DNA of 64,000 nucleotides from Aselliscus stoliczkanus (Eukaryota > Chordata > Mammalia > Chiroptera > Hipposideridae). Location: the NCBI GenBank assembly GCA_033961575.1, contig CM066728.1, positions 30,628,352-30,692,351 on the forward strand. The letters run 5' to 3'. A program made the translations under genes and the position numbers. Positions 1 through 11,335 of this stretch are shown piece after piece. Position 1 is the first letter of the stretch; each line of letters starts with the position of its first letter. The notes under the pieces are model-generated. The model was not told where the DNA came from. It was given only the letters and a program-made list of their open reading frames with translations, and did not search any database.

Positions 1-957
1 TCCATATAAATTTTAGGATTATTTGTTCTAATTCTGTGAAAATTGTCATTGGTATTTTGATAGGCTCACCATTAAATTTGTAGATTACTTTGGGTAGTGT
101 GGACATTTTAACCAAGTCAATTCTTCCTATCCGTGAATTCAGTACATCCTTGTATTTATATATGTCTTCTATTTATTTCAGCAATGCCTTGTAGTTTTCC
201 AAGTACAAGTCTTTTACCTCCTTGGTTAAATTTATTTCTAGGTGTTTTATTGTTTTTGATGCACTTGTAAATGAGATTATTTTCCTAATTTCTCTTTCTG
301 GTAGTTTGTTATTGGTATATAGAAATGAAACATTTCTGAATATCACTTTTGTATCCTGCTACACTCCTGAATTCATTTATTAGTTCTAATAGTTTTCTGG
401 TAGAGAGTTTGGGTTCTCTATATAAAATCATATCATGTGTAAATAATGAGTTTTATTCATTTGTTTCCAATTTATGCCTTTCATTTATTTTTCTTGTCTG
501 ATTGCTATGTCTAGTATTTCCAATACTATGTTAAATGAAAGTGATGAGAGTGGACACCCTTGTCTTAAAAGAAAAGCTTTAAGATTTTCACCATTGAGTA
601 TGATATTAGCTGTGGGATTGTCATGTAGCCTTTATTATATTGAGATATCTCTATCCCCACTGTGCTAAGAGATTTTGTTTTGTTTGTTTGTTTATTTTAA
701 TCATAAATGGATGTTGGATTTTGTCAAATGTGTTTTCTGCATCTATTAATGTGATCACACGGTTTTTATTCTTCATTTGGTTTATGTGATATCTCATGTT
801 AATTGACTTGTGAATATTGAACCAAACTTGCATCCCTGGAATGAATTCCACTTGATCACAGTGTACACATATTTTCACTTTAATGTATTTCTGAATTCTG
901 TTTGCTATATTTTATTGAGGTTATTGGTATTTATATTTATCAGGGATAATGACAGAA

Positions 958-990
<33 letters not shown>

Positions 991-2449
991 TAGTATCCCC
1001 GTCTGTTTTTGGTATCAGTGACTTGTAAATTGAGTTTGGGAGCTTTGCCTCCTCTTCACTTTTTTTTTTTTGGAATAGTTTGAGAAGTATCAGTATTAAT
1101 TCTTTTTTGATTGTTTGGTAGAATTCACCAGTGAAGCCATCTGGTGCAGAATATTTTGGGGGGAGTTTTTTTGAATACTGTTTTCATTGCCTTATTGATA
1201 ATTGGTCTATTCAAATTTTCTGTTTCTTCATGTTCACTTCTTTTACATTTTTTATTTTGTTTACTTGGGCCTTCTCCTTTTCTTGATGAGTGTGATAAAG
1301 TGTTATCAACTTTGTTTATACTTTCAAAGAATTAACTCTTAGTTTTATTGATCTTTTCTGTTTAATTTTAGTCTCTATTTTGTATATTTCTGCTCTTTTT
1401 TTTTTCTTTTTCCTTCCTTCTGCTCACTTTGGACTTTGTTTTTGTTTGTTTCTTCTAGTTCCTTTAGGTGTAAGTTTGTTTACTTGAGATCTTCCTTATT
1501 TCTTCAGGTAGCCAGTATTGCTGTGAATTTTCCACTTAGAATGGCTGGAGCTCTGTCCTATGGATTTCGTCACTGTGTTTTCATTTTCATTTGTCTCAAG
1601 GTATCTTTTGATTTCCCCCTTGATCTCATTGTTAATCCATTCACTGCTTAGTAGCCTGTTGTTTAGCTTCCATGTATTTGTATGTTTTTCAGTTTCTTAT
1701 TGTAATTGATTTCTAGCTTCATACTATTGTGATATGAGAAGATGCTTGATAATGATTCCTGTCTTCTTAAATTTATTGCAACTTCTTTTGTGGCCTAACC
1801 TAGGTTTATCCTGGAAAATGTTTCATGTGTGCTTGAAAAGAATATATATTCTGCTGCTTTTAATGTCAAATGTCCTATCTTCATCTATTAACTTCAGCTG
1901 CTCTAACGTGTCATTTAGGGCCACTGTTTCCTTGCTGTTTTTCTGTCTGGATGACCTATGATCTATCTGTTGATGTCAATGGGGTCTTAAAGTCCTTTAG
2001 TTTTATTGCAATGCTATCTAACTCTTCTTTTCTGTCTGTCAGTATTTGCTTTATATATTTAGGTGCTCCTACATTCAGTGTGTAGATATTTATGAGTCAT
2101 ATTCTCTCCTGGGACTGATCCCTTTATTGTTATGTAATACCCTTCTTTGTCTCTTGTTACAGACTTTATCTTAAAGTCTATTTTATCTGATATAAATATT
2201 GCTACCCCAGCTTTTCTTTCATTTCCATTTGCATGAAATATCTTTTTTCCACCCCTTTACTTTCAGTCTCTGCATGTCTTTCATTTTGAAATGAGTCTCT
2301 GGTAGGCAGCATACATATAGGTCTTGTTTTTCCTTTTGTTTTTTTATGTTTTATTTTTTATATATACATTCAGCTATATCTTTTGGTTGAAGTATTTAGT
2401 CCAGATACTCTTAAAGTAATTATTGATAGATGTATATAGTAATTATCAT
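1..2449 (-). pseudogene. L1 ORF2 remnant (endonuclease / reverse transcriptase), partial
   Basis: ORF2 encodes the AP-like endonuclease and reverse transcriptase that perform target-primed insertion. The start is placed at 2449 (minus strand) by alignment with the ORF2 starts at 45589 and 56334, which both open with an MAI-S/T-TY-type sequence. Only the first 2.4 kb lies in the window. Stops and frameshifts are frequent and no open frame exceeds about 80 codons. Confidence 0.7.
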
Positions 2450-2959
2450 TTTGTTAATTGTTTTCTGATTGTTTTTGTAGTTCTTCTCTGTTATTTTCTT
2501 GCTGTTTTCTGTTATATGTTGATGACTTTCTACAGCATTATAGTTAGATTACTTGCTCTTTGTTTCTAGTATATCTCTGATAGGTTAGTTACCATGTGCT
2601 TCATATATATCTAGCTATATTTATAGCAGTTTATTTTAAGTTGACAGTTGCTTAAATTTGAACGCATTCTAAAATTACTACATTTCTTACTCACCCCAGC
2701 CCCCAACGGTATGTTTTTTGAATTATTTTTTGCCTCTTTTTTGTGTATGTGTGTTTGTGTGTATCCCTTAATTTATTGTTGTTTTAGCACATGATCTTCC
2801 ACTTTTTTCTTTTAACCTTTGTACTAGCTTTATAGTTTGCTAATTTACTGCTTTTAGTGTTTGCCTTTTTCAGTGAGAATTTTTTTTTTCTGCATATTTT
2901 CTTATTCATGCTGTTATTTTCTACATAAAGAAATCCATTTGACATTTCATGTTATAGTG

Positions 2960-3805
2960 GTTTAGTGGTGATAAACTCCCTTAGCTGCTTCTTGACTGGG
3001 AAACTCTTTATCTCAGCTTTGACTCTAAATAATAAACTTGCTGGGTAGAGTAATCTTGGTTGTAGGTCCTTAACTTTCATCATTTTGACTATTCTGTGTC
3101 ATTCCCTTTTGGCCTGCAGAGTTTCTGTTGAGAACTCAGCTGACAGTCTTATGAGAGCTCCTGTATGTAACTAACTGCTTTTCTCTTGTTACTTTTAAGA
3201 TTCTCTCTGTCTAACTTTTGACATTTTAATTATGATGTGTCTTGGTTTGGGCCTTTTGGGGTTAGTTTTGTTTGGGACTCTGCACTTCACTGGTTTGTAT
3301 GTCTATTTCCTTCACTAAATTAGAGAAGTTTTCCATCATTATTTCTTCAAATAGATTTTCAATACATTTCTGTATCCTTCTTCTGAGACCCCTTAATGCG
3401 AATTTTGGTATGCTTGATTTTGTCCTAGAGGTGTCTTAAACTATCCTCAGTTTTTGTGGATTTCTTTTCTTTTTGCTGTTCTGATTGATTTTTTTCCTCT
3501 ACCTTGTCTTCCAGATCGTTGATTTGATCCTCTGCTTCATCTAACCTGCTGATGATCCACTCTACATATTCTTCATTTTGGTTATTGTATTCTTTAGTTC
3601 TGACTGCTTCTTTTTTGTATTTTTAAAATTATTTTTGTTGAAATTGTCACTTAGCTCATATGTTCTTCCCCTAAGTTCATTGAATATCCCTATAATTAGA
3701 GTTTTGAACTCTGCATTGGGTAGATTTCTTATCTCTGTTTTGTTTAGTTCTTTTTATAGTTTTCTCCTGTCTTTCATTTGGGGCACGATTCATTGTCTCT
3801 TCGAT
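2960..3805 (-). pseudogene. L1 ORF1 remnant (RNA-binding chaperone), broken
   Basis: This is the position of ORF1, the trimeric RNA-binding protein that coats L1 RNA. It aligns in order with the better preserved ORF1 pieces at 46250-47092 and 56930-57665. No reading frame of useful length is left and the start codon equivalent near 3804 is mutated. Limits are taken from the other two copies and are approximate. Confidence 0.6.
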
Positions 3806-4080
3806 TTGGCTTACTTTCTGTATTTATTTCTATGTATTAGTTAGATTTGCCAAATCTCCTGTCTTGAAAGAGTGGCCTTACATAGAAGGTGTCCTGTGGG
3901 GCCCAGTGGTACAATCTCCCCAAGCCACCTGAGCCTGGTTCTCTAGGAGTGTTTCTGTTTAGGTTGCATGTGGCTTCCTGTTATAACTGGGCCTGGATTG
4001 CTGCTGGCAGATCAGTGGGTGGAACTGATCCTCTGCAGACTGGCTGTTGTTGCAGGTGTAACTACAATTAGGTGAGCTGT

Positions 4081-5050
4081 TGTGCAGGGCTGATCCCATG
4101 AAACAGAAGTCCCTTTAGTGGGACTCTGGTACTCTCTGAGACTGTCAGTTGGGTGAATTGATTGAGGGACTATTTGGATGAGGATATGATGTGGTTTGAA
4201 GCCAACTGCCAAATGTTGGGTCTACAGTCTCTTGAGAGGGACTGTAGTGTAGATTAAGGTCAGTTGCCTCTTGTTTTGGGCTTGAGGCTGCTTGGTAGAA
4301 GTTACAAAGTGATCTGCAATAAGTTGCTGATTGTGCCAGATTTGGAGGTACTTGGAAGAGTCTACAATACAAGCCAATTAAGTGGCCCCAAGTCCAGCAC
4401 AAGTATGTGGCAGTGGGCTTTGGCTTATTATCACAGGTCCCACCAAATGGTCCCAAAACTGACACAAGTAGCAGCTGTGGAGGTTAGCCTCCACTCATGT
4501 GGTCCTTGGGTCCACTTAATTGGAGCTAAGATAAGAGTGGTGCCAGTCACCACTTGCAACAGACTTGGGACCATTTAGTGGGCATTGTGAATTGATCCAT
4601 GGTGACCAATCACTTTTGCTGGGTTTAGGGCCACTTCCCAGGCCAGCTGCTGTTTGTGTGGGTTTTGCGGTTCTTTGAATAGGTTTATAGCACAAGCAAA
4701 CGTAGCCCACTCATGTGGAGGAGCTGCTAGAAGATGGTTGGGCCTGGCGAATCCGTTGGGTGGGATGGGACAAACAGTATTAATGGAGAGCACTGACTTG
4801 GTGCCAGCCTGTACCTGGCCAGCTTGGTGGGAGGAGAGCTCGATAAAAGAACAAGGGTGCCTGCCAGAGCATCCATCCCCTGGAGAGGGCTGCCCCATTC
4901 TTGTCTCTCCTGCTCTTGCACTGAAGTTGGTCAATTTAGTTCCTCCCCATAGGTCCCTGGCACCTTTTCAGCTGCTGCCCCTGTGCTGGAAGCTTAGAGC
5001 AAGTGAATTTGTTTGTGAGTGAATTTGTATGTGAGCCCGTTAAGAGCAGT
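4081..5050 (-). repeat. L1 5' UTR with 60-bp tandem units
   Basis: Units recur every 60 bases. 'cttgagaggg', 'cttggtagaa' and 'cttggaagag' fall at 4231, 4291 and 4351; a second in-register set lies near 4492, 4551 and 4611. Two units between about 4383 and 4475 are inverted relative to their neighbours. The same repeat type occurs at 47501-47820. L1 5' UTRs act as internal promoters, and tandem units there are known in other mammals such as mouse. That this array is a promoter is inference. Confidence 0.75.
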
Positions 5051-5453
5051 GCTTCTATCTCTTGCAGCCCTTAGTCTTTCTCGTACATAATCCTCACTGG
5101 TTTTCACAGCCAGAAGTTATGGGGACTTTTCTTCCTGGCACAGGTGCCCTGGGCTGGGGAGCCTGGTGTGAGACTGAAATGACTCACTCCTCAGGGGAAC
5201 CTCTGCAGCTGAGATGTCCCTTCTATGGTCACCACACCAAAGGTATGGGAACTGCCCAGTCCACATCTCTTCCCTTCCTACCTGTCTTGATGTATCTTCT
5301 TCTTCATATACCTTAGTTATAGGAATTCTGTTTAGCTAGTTTTCAGATGGGTCTCAGTAATGGTTTTTCTATAATTTAGTTGAAGTTTTGATGTGATCAT
5401 GGAGGAGGTGAGCTCAGAGTTTACCTACTCCGCCATCTTGACTCTGCTCCTCA

Positions 5454-6224
5454 GTTAAATTCTCCTCAGCAATTCTTAAACATGCTAAGTTACATGTGCA
5501 AAGCATATTTCATAGAAATTTCACTAACCCTTATACCCTAATTTATTCTTCTCTCATCTCCATCTTAAATTCAATACAATAAGAAAATCTGTTTTTTTCT
5601 CTTATCTTAGCTGATATGTTATATATAGTAGCCAGATATTTGATGCTTTCTTACATAGTAAGAACATGATATAATATATTCAATTGCATAATATTTATAT
5701 AATATTAGACATGTTTATTCTATGTAGAACTCTTTTAGTTAGTACTGCTTCTAAGCAATTCTGAAATAAAATGAGAATATATGATCTATAGCTTTTATTT
5801 ACATGATTTTTAGCTATCACTTTTTCATGCTTCATTCACGTCTTAGATGAGCCAAGTCAACATTGTTTTATGGGCACCATCTAAATGCATGTGAGAATAC
5901 ACTGAGCTGTTCAAGTTTTACATGACAAATATGATGTCAATAAAGATAGTATTCTTGCAAATTTCAAGTGGTGGATTTTAGAGAATGTTTTTATCAGTTA
6001 CTGTGCTTTAGTTATTGTCTAAATAACTCAGTTTTTAAAATGCCTTCCAATATTACTTAATATAATTTATTTGGTTAGTGTCTATCTGATGTTGCTCTGA
6101 ATTATACTGACTGTTCAAAGAGTACTTCTTGGTGATGGTGTTTAAATAACTGTTATAACTCAATTAGTATAGACTATGATCTTATGTACTGTTTTTCATG
6201 AAATAATGAAAAGTGCTCCACTTA
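5454..6224. other. Unassigned AT-rich intergenic DNA
   Basis: No open frame, recognisable repeat or RNA gene is seen here. It is ordinary AT-rich sequence just outside the L1 5' end. Confidence 0.6.
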
Positions 6225-6440
6225 TTATCTGTCTGCCTTGTGGTAGCTATTATGCTAAGCTTTTTTATATATAAATTTCACATCACCTCAATCAACTTAA
6301 TATTTTGGAACTACTGTGAAACATAGATATAATTATAGATACAGAAACTGAAACTCAGATAGGTTAAATCTCTTTTGGAAGGTCACACAGCTAATAAATG
6401 TTAGAGCCAACATTTGAACATACACATGTATGAATCTTTT
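6225..6440 (-). mobile_element. MIR SINE fragment
   Basis: The run 'cagaaactgaaactcagataggttaaat...ggtcacacagctaataaatg' is the reverse complement of the MIR core (tRNA-like promoter plus core, with the '...ctgtgtgacctt...' block). It is old and divergent, as expected of MIR in any mammal. Confidence 0.85.
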
Positions 6441-8415
6441 CTCTATGCCTGATAAAATATGTAGATAAACTGGTTTTGTCTTTGTAGACTCCCTGAATAG
6501 TTTCATTAATATATATGAATTACTAAACCACCCTCTAGGGAATTCAGTGAAAAATTATTTAAAGCCAGAAGACATTTCCACATGTAAAGATATTTAAGCT
6601 AGTTTTATTTCTTGCATTTCCCAATATATCTAATGAAAGCATAGATGCCATGAATCCAATGGGAGCTATACATGTTAACTTGTAGCAGTTTCTCTAAAAC
6701 ACCCTCTAATTTGTATCACTGTGTTATTCTCTCCCAGTGATAAAGACTCACCTTTAAAGTATGCCACCATTCAATGATGACTGTATGAAATGGTTGTTGA
6801 CCAGCTAGATTACTCTGGTCTATGACTACTAATGAAAGAGGACCTTTGCTCACAAAACTATTGGGAGAGAATTTGAACACACATACTCTGTATTATTGAG
6901 ATGATTTAGTGTTTTTAATACAGATAATCTAACCCAATAGATATTAAACACCTACTGTGTCTTATGATCAATTGGTGGGCGTGTCACGAGTTATAAAGTT
7001 AAGGAACACATATATTTTGAATGATTTACTGTTTTTGTTTGTTTGCTTTTTACAGATTATATTTCTCTTTTACCTATGCTAAAATGAGTAGCACCTCAAT
7101 GTAATGAGATTTTCCAAATCATATTCTCTTCCTGTACCCTGTTGTTTTCCTACAATTTGTAACTATATAGCACAATTTGATATATTAGTTTAATATCTAT
7201 CTTTACAACTAGTCAGTATCCCTGTCAAAACAGATACTAGTTGTGTTTGATTCTTCAATATGTTCCCCGTGTCTGACCTCACCTAACACAAGGGAACATT
7301 GATACATGCAGTCATTGAATAAGTAAATGAACAACGGTGACTTGAGATCATTTTTATCAATGAGATAAAGAAACACAAGCCACCCAGAAACCTTTCTGTA
7401 GTTACATGCCTGAAGAATTCCATAATTAGAGCTACATTGCTTTTTGTAACTGAAGTGTAGGTATTCTGAAAATACATCTGGGCAATTAGAATTAGAGATT
7501 ATTAGCAACTTTATACTCATTCTGTTCTTTCAAATATCATATGTGGCACATTTAACATATTTAATACATTTTGTCAAGACAGACTGTGTGTATATTTTGA
7601 GAACCATGCACAACCAGGACTTGCTTCAGTTGGTTGTGTGTAATTCGCAGTTTATCTAGAACAGCCATGGAAAATGAAATTCCTAGAAGTTCTCCTTTGG
7701 CTTAGAATTAGCCTCATAGCAATTATCACCATTTGCAGTTATTGTGTATGTCTTTAACATCTGTACTTCCCTAAGGCAAGGATGATTATTCTCATACATA
7801 CATATATTTTCTTGTACCTCATCAGGATTTTTATTTGTCTGCCTAGTCACTATATAATCCTTTAAAAATGGAGTTATAGAGACTGTATCTATTTGTAATA
7901 TACTTATTATTATTTGGAGATGTTTTAGGTTGGCATTACATTTTATTGTGCATTTCAGGAGTATTTTTATTCCTCGTAGGAGTCTTGGTATGGTTTATAC
8001 CAGAAATTCTTTTTAGTTCAGAGTGGAAAAACTCTTTAGAAAAAGTAACATCTTATGAACCCAGTTAAAATAAAGTTTTCTAAAAATAAGCACTATCATA
8101 TAATTAGTGTTTCAGAGTTTGCAGTTATTTTTTTTGTTGCACATTGTTTTTCACTGATGATATCGTACATTCAAACAGTAATAAATATGACTAGATCAGA
8201 TTTTCTGTATGTGTAACATTTTTTTAAAAATACATATGGTGCCAAAGTTAAATAGGAAAAGATTGAATCACAAATGTATTAGACCCAGGACACAACAGGA
8301 CACAAATAAAACAAATGTTACCTCTTCCATCATGATGAAGGAAAAAATAGAAAGGCTCCAGGAACTGTTTCATAAACATAGATGTATTTCGAAGTTGTTA
8401 GTCTTTAAGTGCATA
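6441..8415. other. Unassigned intergenic DNA
   Basis: Nothing coding is supported. Open frames on the minus strand at 7209-7520 (103 codons) lack family resemblance, codon bias or neighbouring splice context, and are read as chance. No repeat was recognised with confidence. Confidence 0.5.
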
Positions 8416-8419
8416 ACAA

Positions 8420-9254
8420 TTAAATAGACCTGGAGACATCAGCAGAATGACAGAGCAGGAAGCCCTGGACGATCCTTACCCCCAAAAACACACCAGTTAA
8501 GCAACAATTCACAAACAAATTCCTTTTGTGAGAAACCCAGGAACTAAGTGAAAAACTCTTGCACTCTGGGTAAACACAAAACCAGACTCACTGCATCCAG
8601 TAAGGAAATTTGATTCTCCCTCTCACTGGAGTTCCTCACTCTGGCAAGTACCATAGGATATGGAAGAGACCTTATAGCTCTGAGCGTCTCCCAAGGAAGG
8701 AATGGTATTGATTTGCTTGTCCAGCACCCCAGTTTTTCCAAGGAGGTTCCACAGAGGACTGATCTCAGTCCTGCCCATCTTGGAGCTCAGATGAGTACAC
8801 CATAACATCCAGGGAGAGAGCACAAGCAGCAGTTTGGGCTGGAAGGTGCCATAACTCCCCTTCATGGTTCACCACAGAGTGGGCTGATGAAAATGGACCT
8901 AACATATATAGAACATTTCAACCCAAAACAGCAAAATACACATTCTTCTCAAGTGCACATGATGCTTTCTCCAGGATAGATCACATGTTACTTTACAAAA
9001 CAAATCTCTACAAATTTGAGAAGATTGAAGTTATTCAAGTGTCTTTTCTGACCACCTTGGAATAAAACAATAAATAAAGGGCAGAAAGAAAACTGAAAGA
9101 TTCACAAAAATGTGGAAATTGAACAATATACTCTTGAAAAATTATTGAGTCAAAGAAGAAATTTTTAGGGCCGGCCGAGTGGCGCAGTGGTTAAGTGCTG
9201 GCCTTGGAAGCCAGCGGCCCCGGTTCGGTCCCACATATGTGGGCCAGTGACACT

Positions 9255-9292
<38 letters not shown>

Positions 9293-9945
9293 TTTTTAAA
9301 AAATTAGAAAATATCTCAAGCTAAGTGAAAATGAAAAGAAATTCAAAATGATAAACAAGTATGTTAAAAAAAGAAAGATCTCAAATAAACAACCTAACTT
9401 ACACTTCAAGGAGCTAGGAAAAAACAAAACAAAACAAAAAACAACAAAGCCCAAAGTTAGTAGAAGGAAGGGAATAACAAAGATAAGAAAAGAAATAAAT
9501 GAAATATAAAATATAACAACAATAGAAAAAAAAATGAAACTAACAGCCTTTTTTAAGATAGTAAAATTAATAAACCATTATTTAGACTAAGAAAATGAAA
9601 GAACTTGCAAAATAAAATGAGAAATGAAAGAAGATACACCACAATTGATGACGTGAATAAAAAGGATCATAAAAAACTATACACCAAAAAAACAGGATAA
9701 CCCAGAACAAACAAATAAATTTCTAGAAGTATACAATGTACCAAAAATAAATCTTGAAGAAAGAGAGCAGATAAAGAGATCCATAACTAGTATGGAGATT
9801 CAATAAGTATTTGAAAACCTCCCAACAAAAAAAAACCTAGGCCCAGATGACTTCGCTGTTGAATTCTACCAAATATTCAAAAAAATAATTATTTGAATCA
9901 AATAAATTCTTCTCAAGCTCTTCCAAAACAAAATCACACAGCCTA
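8420..9945 (+). mobile_element. Old LINE-1 copy, sense strand, carries a SINE
   Basis: 8420-8880 looks like the end of an L1 5' region. From 8890 the plus strand follows ORF2 ('acacattcttctcaagtgca', 'ctccaggatagatcacatg', 'aagattgaagttattcaag', 'gtcaaagaagaaat'), the endonuclease-to-RT part. It continues after the SINE at 9168-9283 through 'gcccagatgacttcgctgtt' near 9840. It is heavily mutated with no usable frame. Its orientation is opposite to the three L1s with intact 5' ends. Confidence 0.85.
9168..9283 (+). mobile_element. Short tRNA-derived SINE (head-only form)
   Basis: Starts GGGCCGGCCGAGTGGCGCAG, has a B-box-like 'cggttcggtccc', and ends '...gacactgccctc' followed by a run of about 25 A. 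It is flanked by a 15-base target duplication, 9153-9167 and 9284-9298, one mismatch apart. It is inserted in the old L1 ORF2. Near-consensus sequence suggests recent insertion. Confidence 0.95.
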
Positions 9946-9964
9946 AGTAATTGAGCGTTAATTA

Positions 9965-10165
9965 CTTATAAACTAGTAGTTTCTAAACTAGCTGATTACC
10001 GAGATCACTTGGGAGTTTTTAAAAAGAGAAATACTAAGTCTCTTCCCCAGAGGTTATGATTCCAGAGTTTCAAGTATTGAAATCAGTATTTAAAATTTAA
10101 AAAAAATATGTGATACTGAGGCAGAGCTCGGTTTTCGCTGATGTGACAGCCCCTTAAGAACTGTT
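9965..10165 (+). mobile_element. MER5/MER20-like hAT fragment
   Basis: Resembles non-autonomous hAT-Charlie elements: 'agtagtttctaaactagctg...gagatcacttgggagttttt...agaggttatgattc'. The ends are blurred and the exact family cannot be fixed without a library search. Confidence 0.6.
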
Positions 10166-10169
10166 GTCT

Positions 10170-11189
10170 ATTCCCAGGAGAATGGTAGTGGTTACCAGCC
10201 ATGTGTGATATTTCAAGTGTTCCTCCTTCACCTTTCTTCTTTTAATCGTCTCCTTTCTCCCTTTTAAAGCCGCATTGAGGAGATATGTCTGGATTTACCT
10301 AAGAGGGGTCTTCCTGAAAATACTCCTCCAGAATTACTTCTGGGTCTACAGGTGGCTTTTGAGGGGTACTTAGTCCTTTTTGTTGCCAGCCACAGGAATT
10401 GAGCCTGTTGCTCTAACCTGTTGATGTAGGACGCTACACTTTTTTTTTTTTTTTCCATAGCTATCTTTCTCTTACAGGGTCTAAAATCTTCTTCTCAAAT
10501 AATAACTAAATAAGAAGAAACATAGTTTTGAGTTTTTGGTTTCTTTTTACTGGTGTTTGCTAGTAGCAACAAGCAGAGAACAAAAAGAATGAAACAAAAG
10601 TTCACCAAGGATTTAAGATCTAAAGCTATCCAAGTCTTTGAAGTGTAACTGCTAAACCAATCCTCTCTCCTCTCTTTTAACTTGTCCTGGGAGTTGAAAG
10701 CAGCCAGGTATGCCTTCTAGCTACCTTTTTATTCCTTGTATTAAAATGCCAACACCCTCTCACCTCTGGAATGCTCTTTTTCATATACTTGTCTCAACTG
10801 TACTCTAATTCCCATAGGTGAGGGCAAGCGAATCTGACACTATGGGCACTTGGCTTAAACCAAGGAAGCAAGACTATTTATCTTAGCAGAATGAATATTT
10901 AATCATTGTTCTTATATGGTGCCAGAAAGAATCGTTTTGGATGATCTCAGATTAAGTGGGCAATTACTTCCATACTATCACGGCTCTCAGAAGAGTGGAG
11001 GCATTTGGCTCAGTGCACTGTTGGGGTCCATCTTCACACCTCAGGATTTGTTTGAGGTAATTCCTAGATATCAGTTTTCCTCTTTCCCACCTTTTCCAGT
11101 AATCAGTGTCCAACCTCACATTCCCTATGGTGTTCAATTTTGAGGAAGATTATGTGGGAGTCCTGATTAGAAAATGCTACAAACTATTT
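10170..11189. other. Unassigned intergenic DNA
   Basis: No gene or recognised repeat. Two small open frames (10264-10458 minus and 10916-11143 plus) have no recognisable family and no signals around them. A 14-base T run at 10441-10454 is the only simple repeat. Confidence 0.5.
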
Positions 11190-11207
11190 AATAAATATAG
11201 TGCTTTA

Positions 11208-11317
11208 GAGTATTTTTTTTTTTGAGGGCAGCATCATTGGCCCTCATATGTGGGACCCAAACCGGGGCCGCTGGCTTCCCAAGCCAGCACTTAACCACCA
11301 CGCCACTCGGCTGGACC
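11208..11317 (-). mobile_element. Short tRNA-derived SINE
   Basis: Poly-T, then the complement of '...gacactgccctc', ending at the complement of the GGGCC-type start. An exact 18-base target duplication (AATAAATATAGTGCTTTA) occurs at 11190-11207 and 11318-11335. The perfect duplication argues for youth. Confidence 0.95.
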
Positions 11318-11335
11318 AATAAATATAGTGCTTTA

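Larger units (their letters stand above)
1..5453 (-). mobile_element. LINE-1 copy, 5' end intact, 3' part beyond window
   Basis: The plus strand reads as the reverse complement of an L1. Bases 1-2449 match the endonuclease and early reverse-transcriptase part of ORF2. Bases 2450-2960 are a long AT-rich inter-ORF spacer, about 2960-3805 is ORF1, and about 3805-5453 is the 5' UTR. The outer end at 5430-5440 reads CCGCCATCTTG, the complement of the YY1-type motif at the start of mammalian L1s, which marks a complete 5' terminus. Wording along 1-2100 parallels the second L1 at 43120-45600. No long ORF survives, so the copy is dead. The element continues left of base 1, so its 3' target duplication cannot be seen. 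Confidence 0.93.

Noticed and set aside
4145..4578. Overlapping frames of over 100 codons on both strands
   Set aside because: They reflect the 60-bp in-frame repeat of the L1 5' UTR, not host genes. Kept only as a repeat observation.
9168..9283. tRNA gene
   Set aside because: A- and B-box-like strings are present, but the cloverleaf is not formed, an A tail follows, and target duplications show it is a SINE. The same applies to all other copies.
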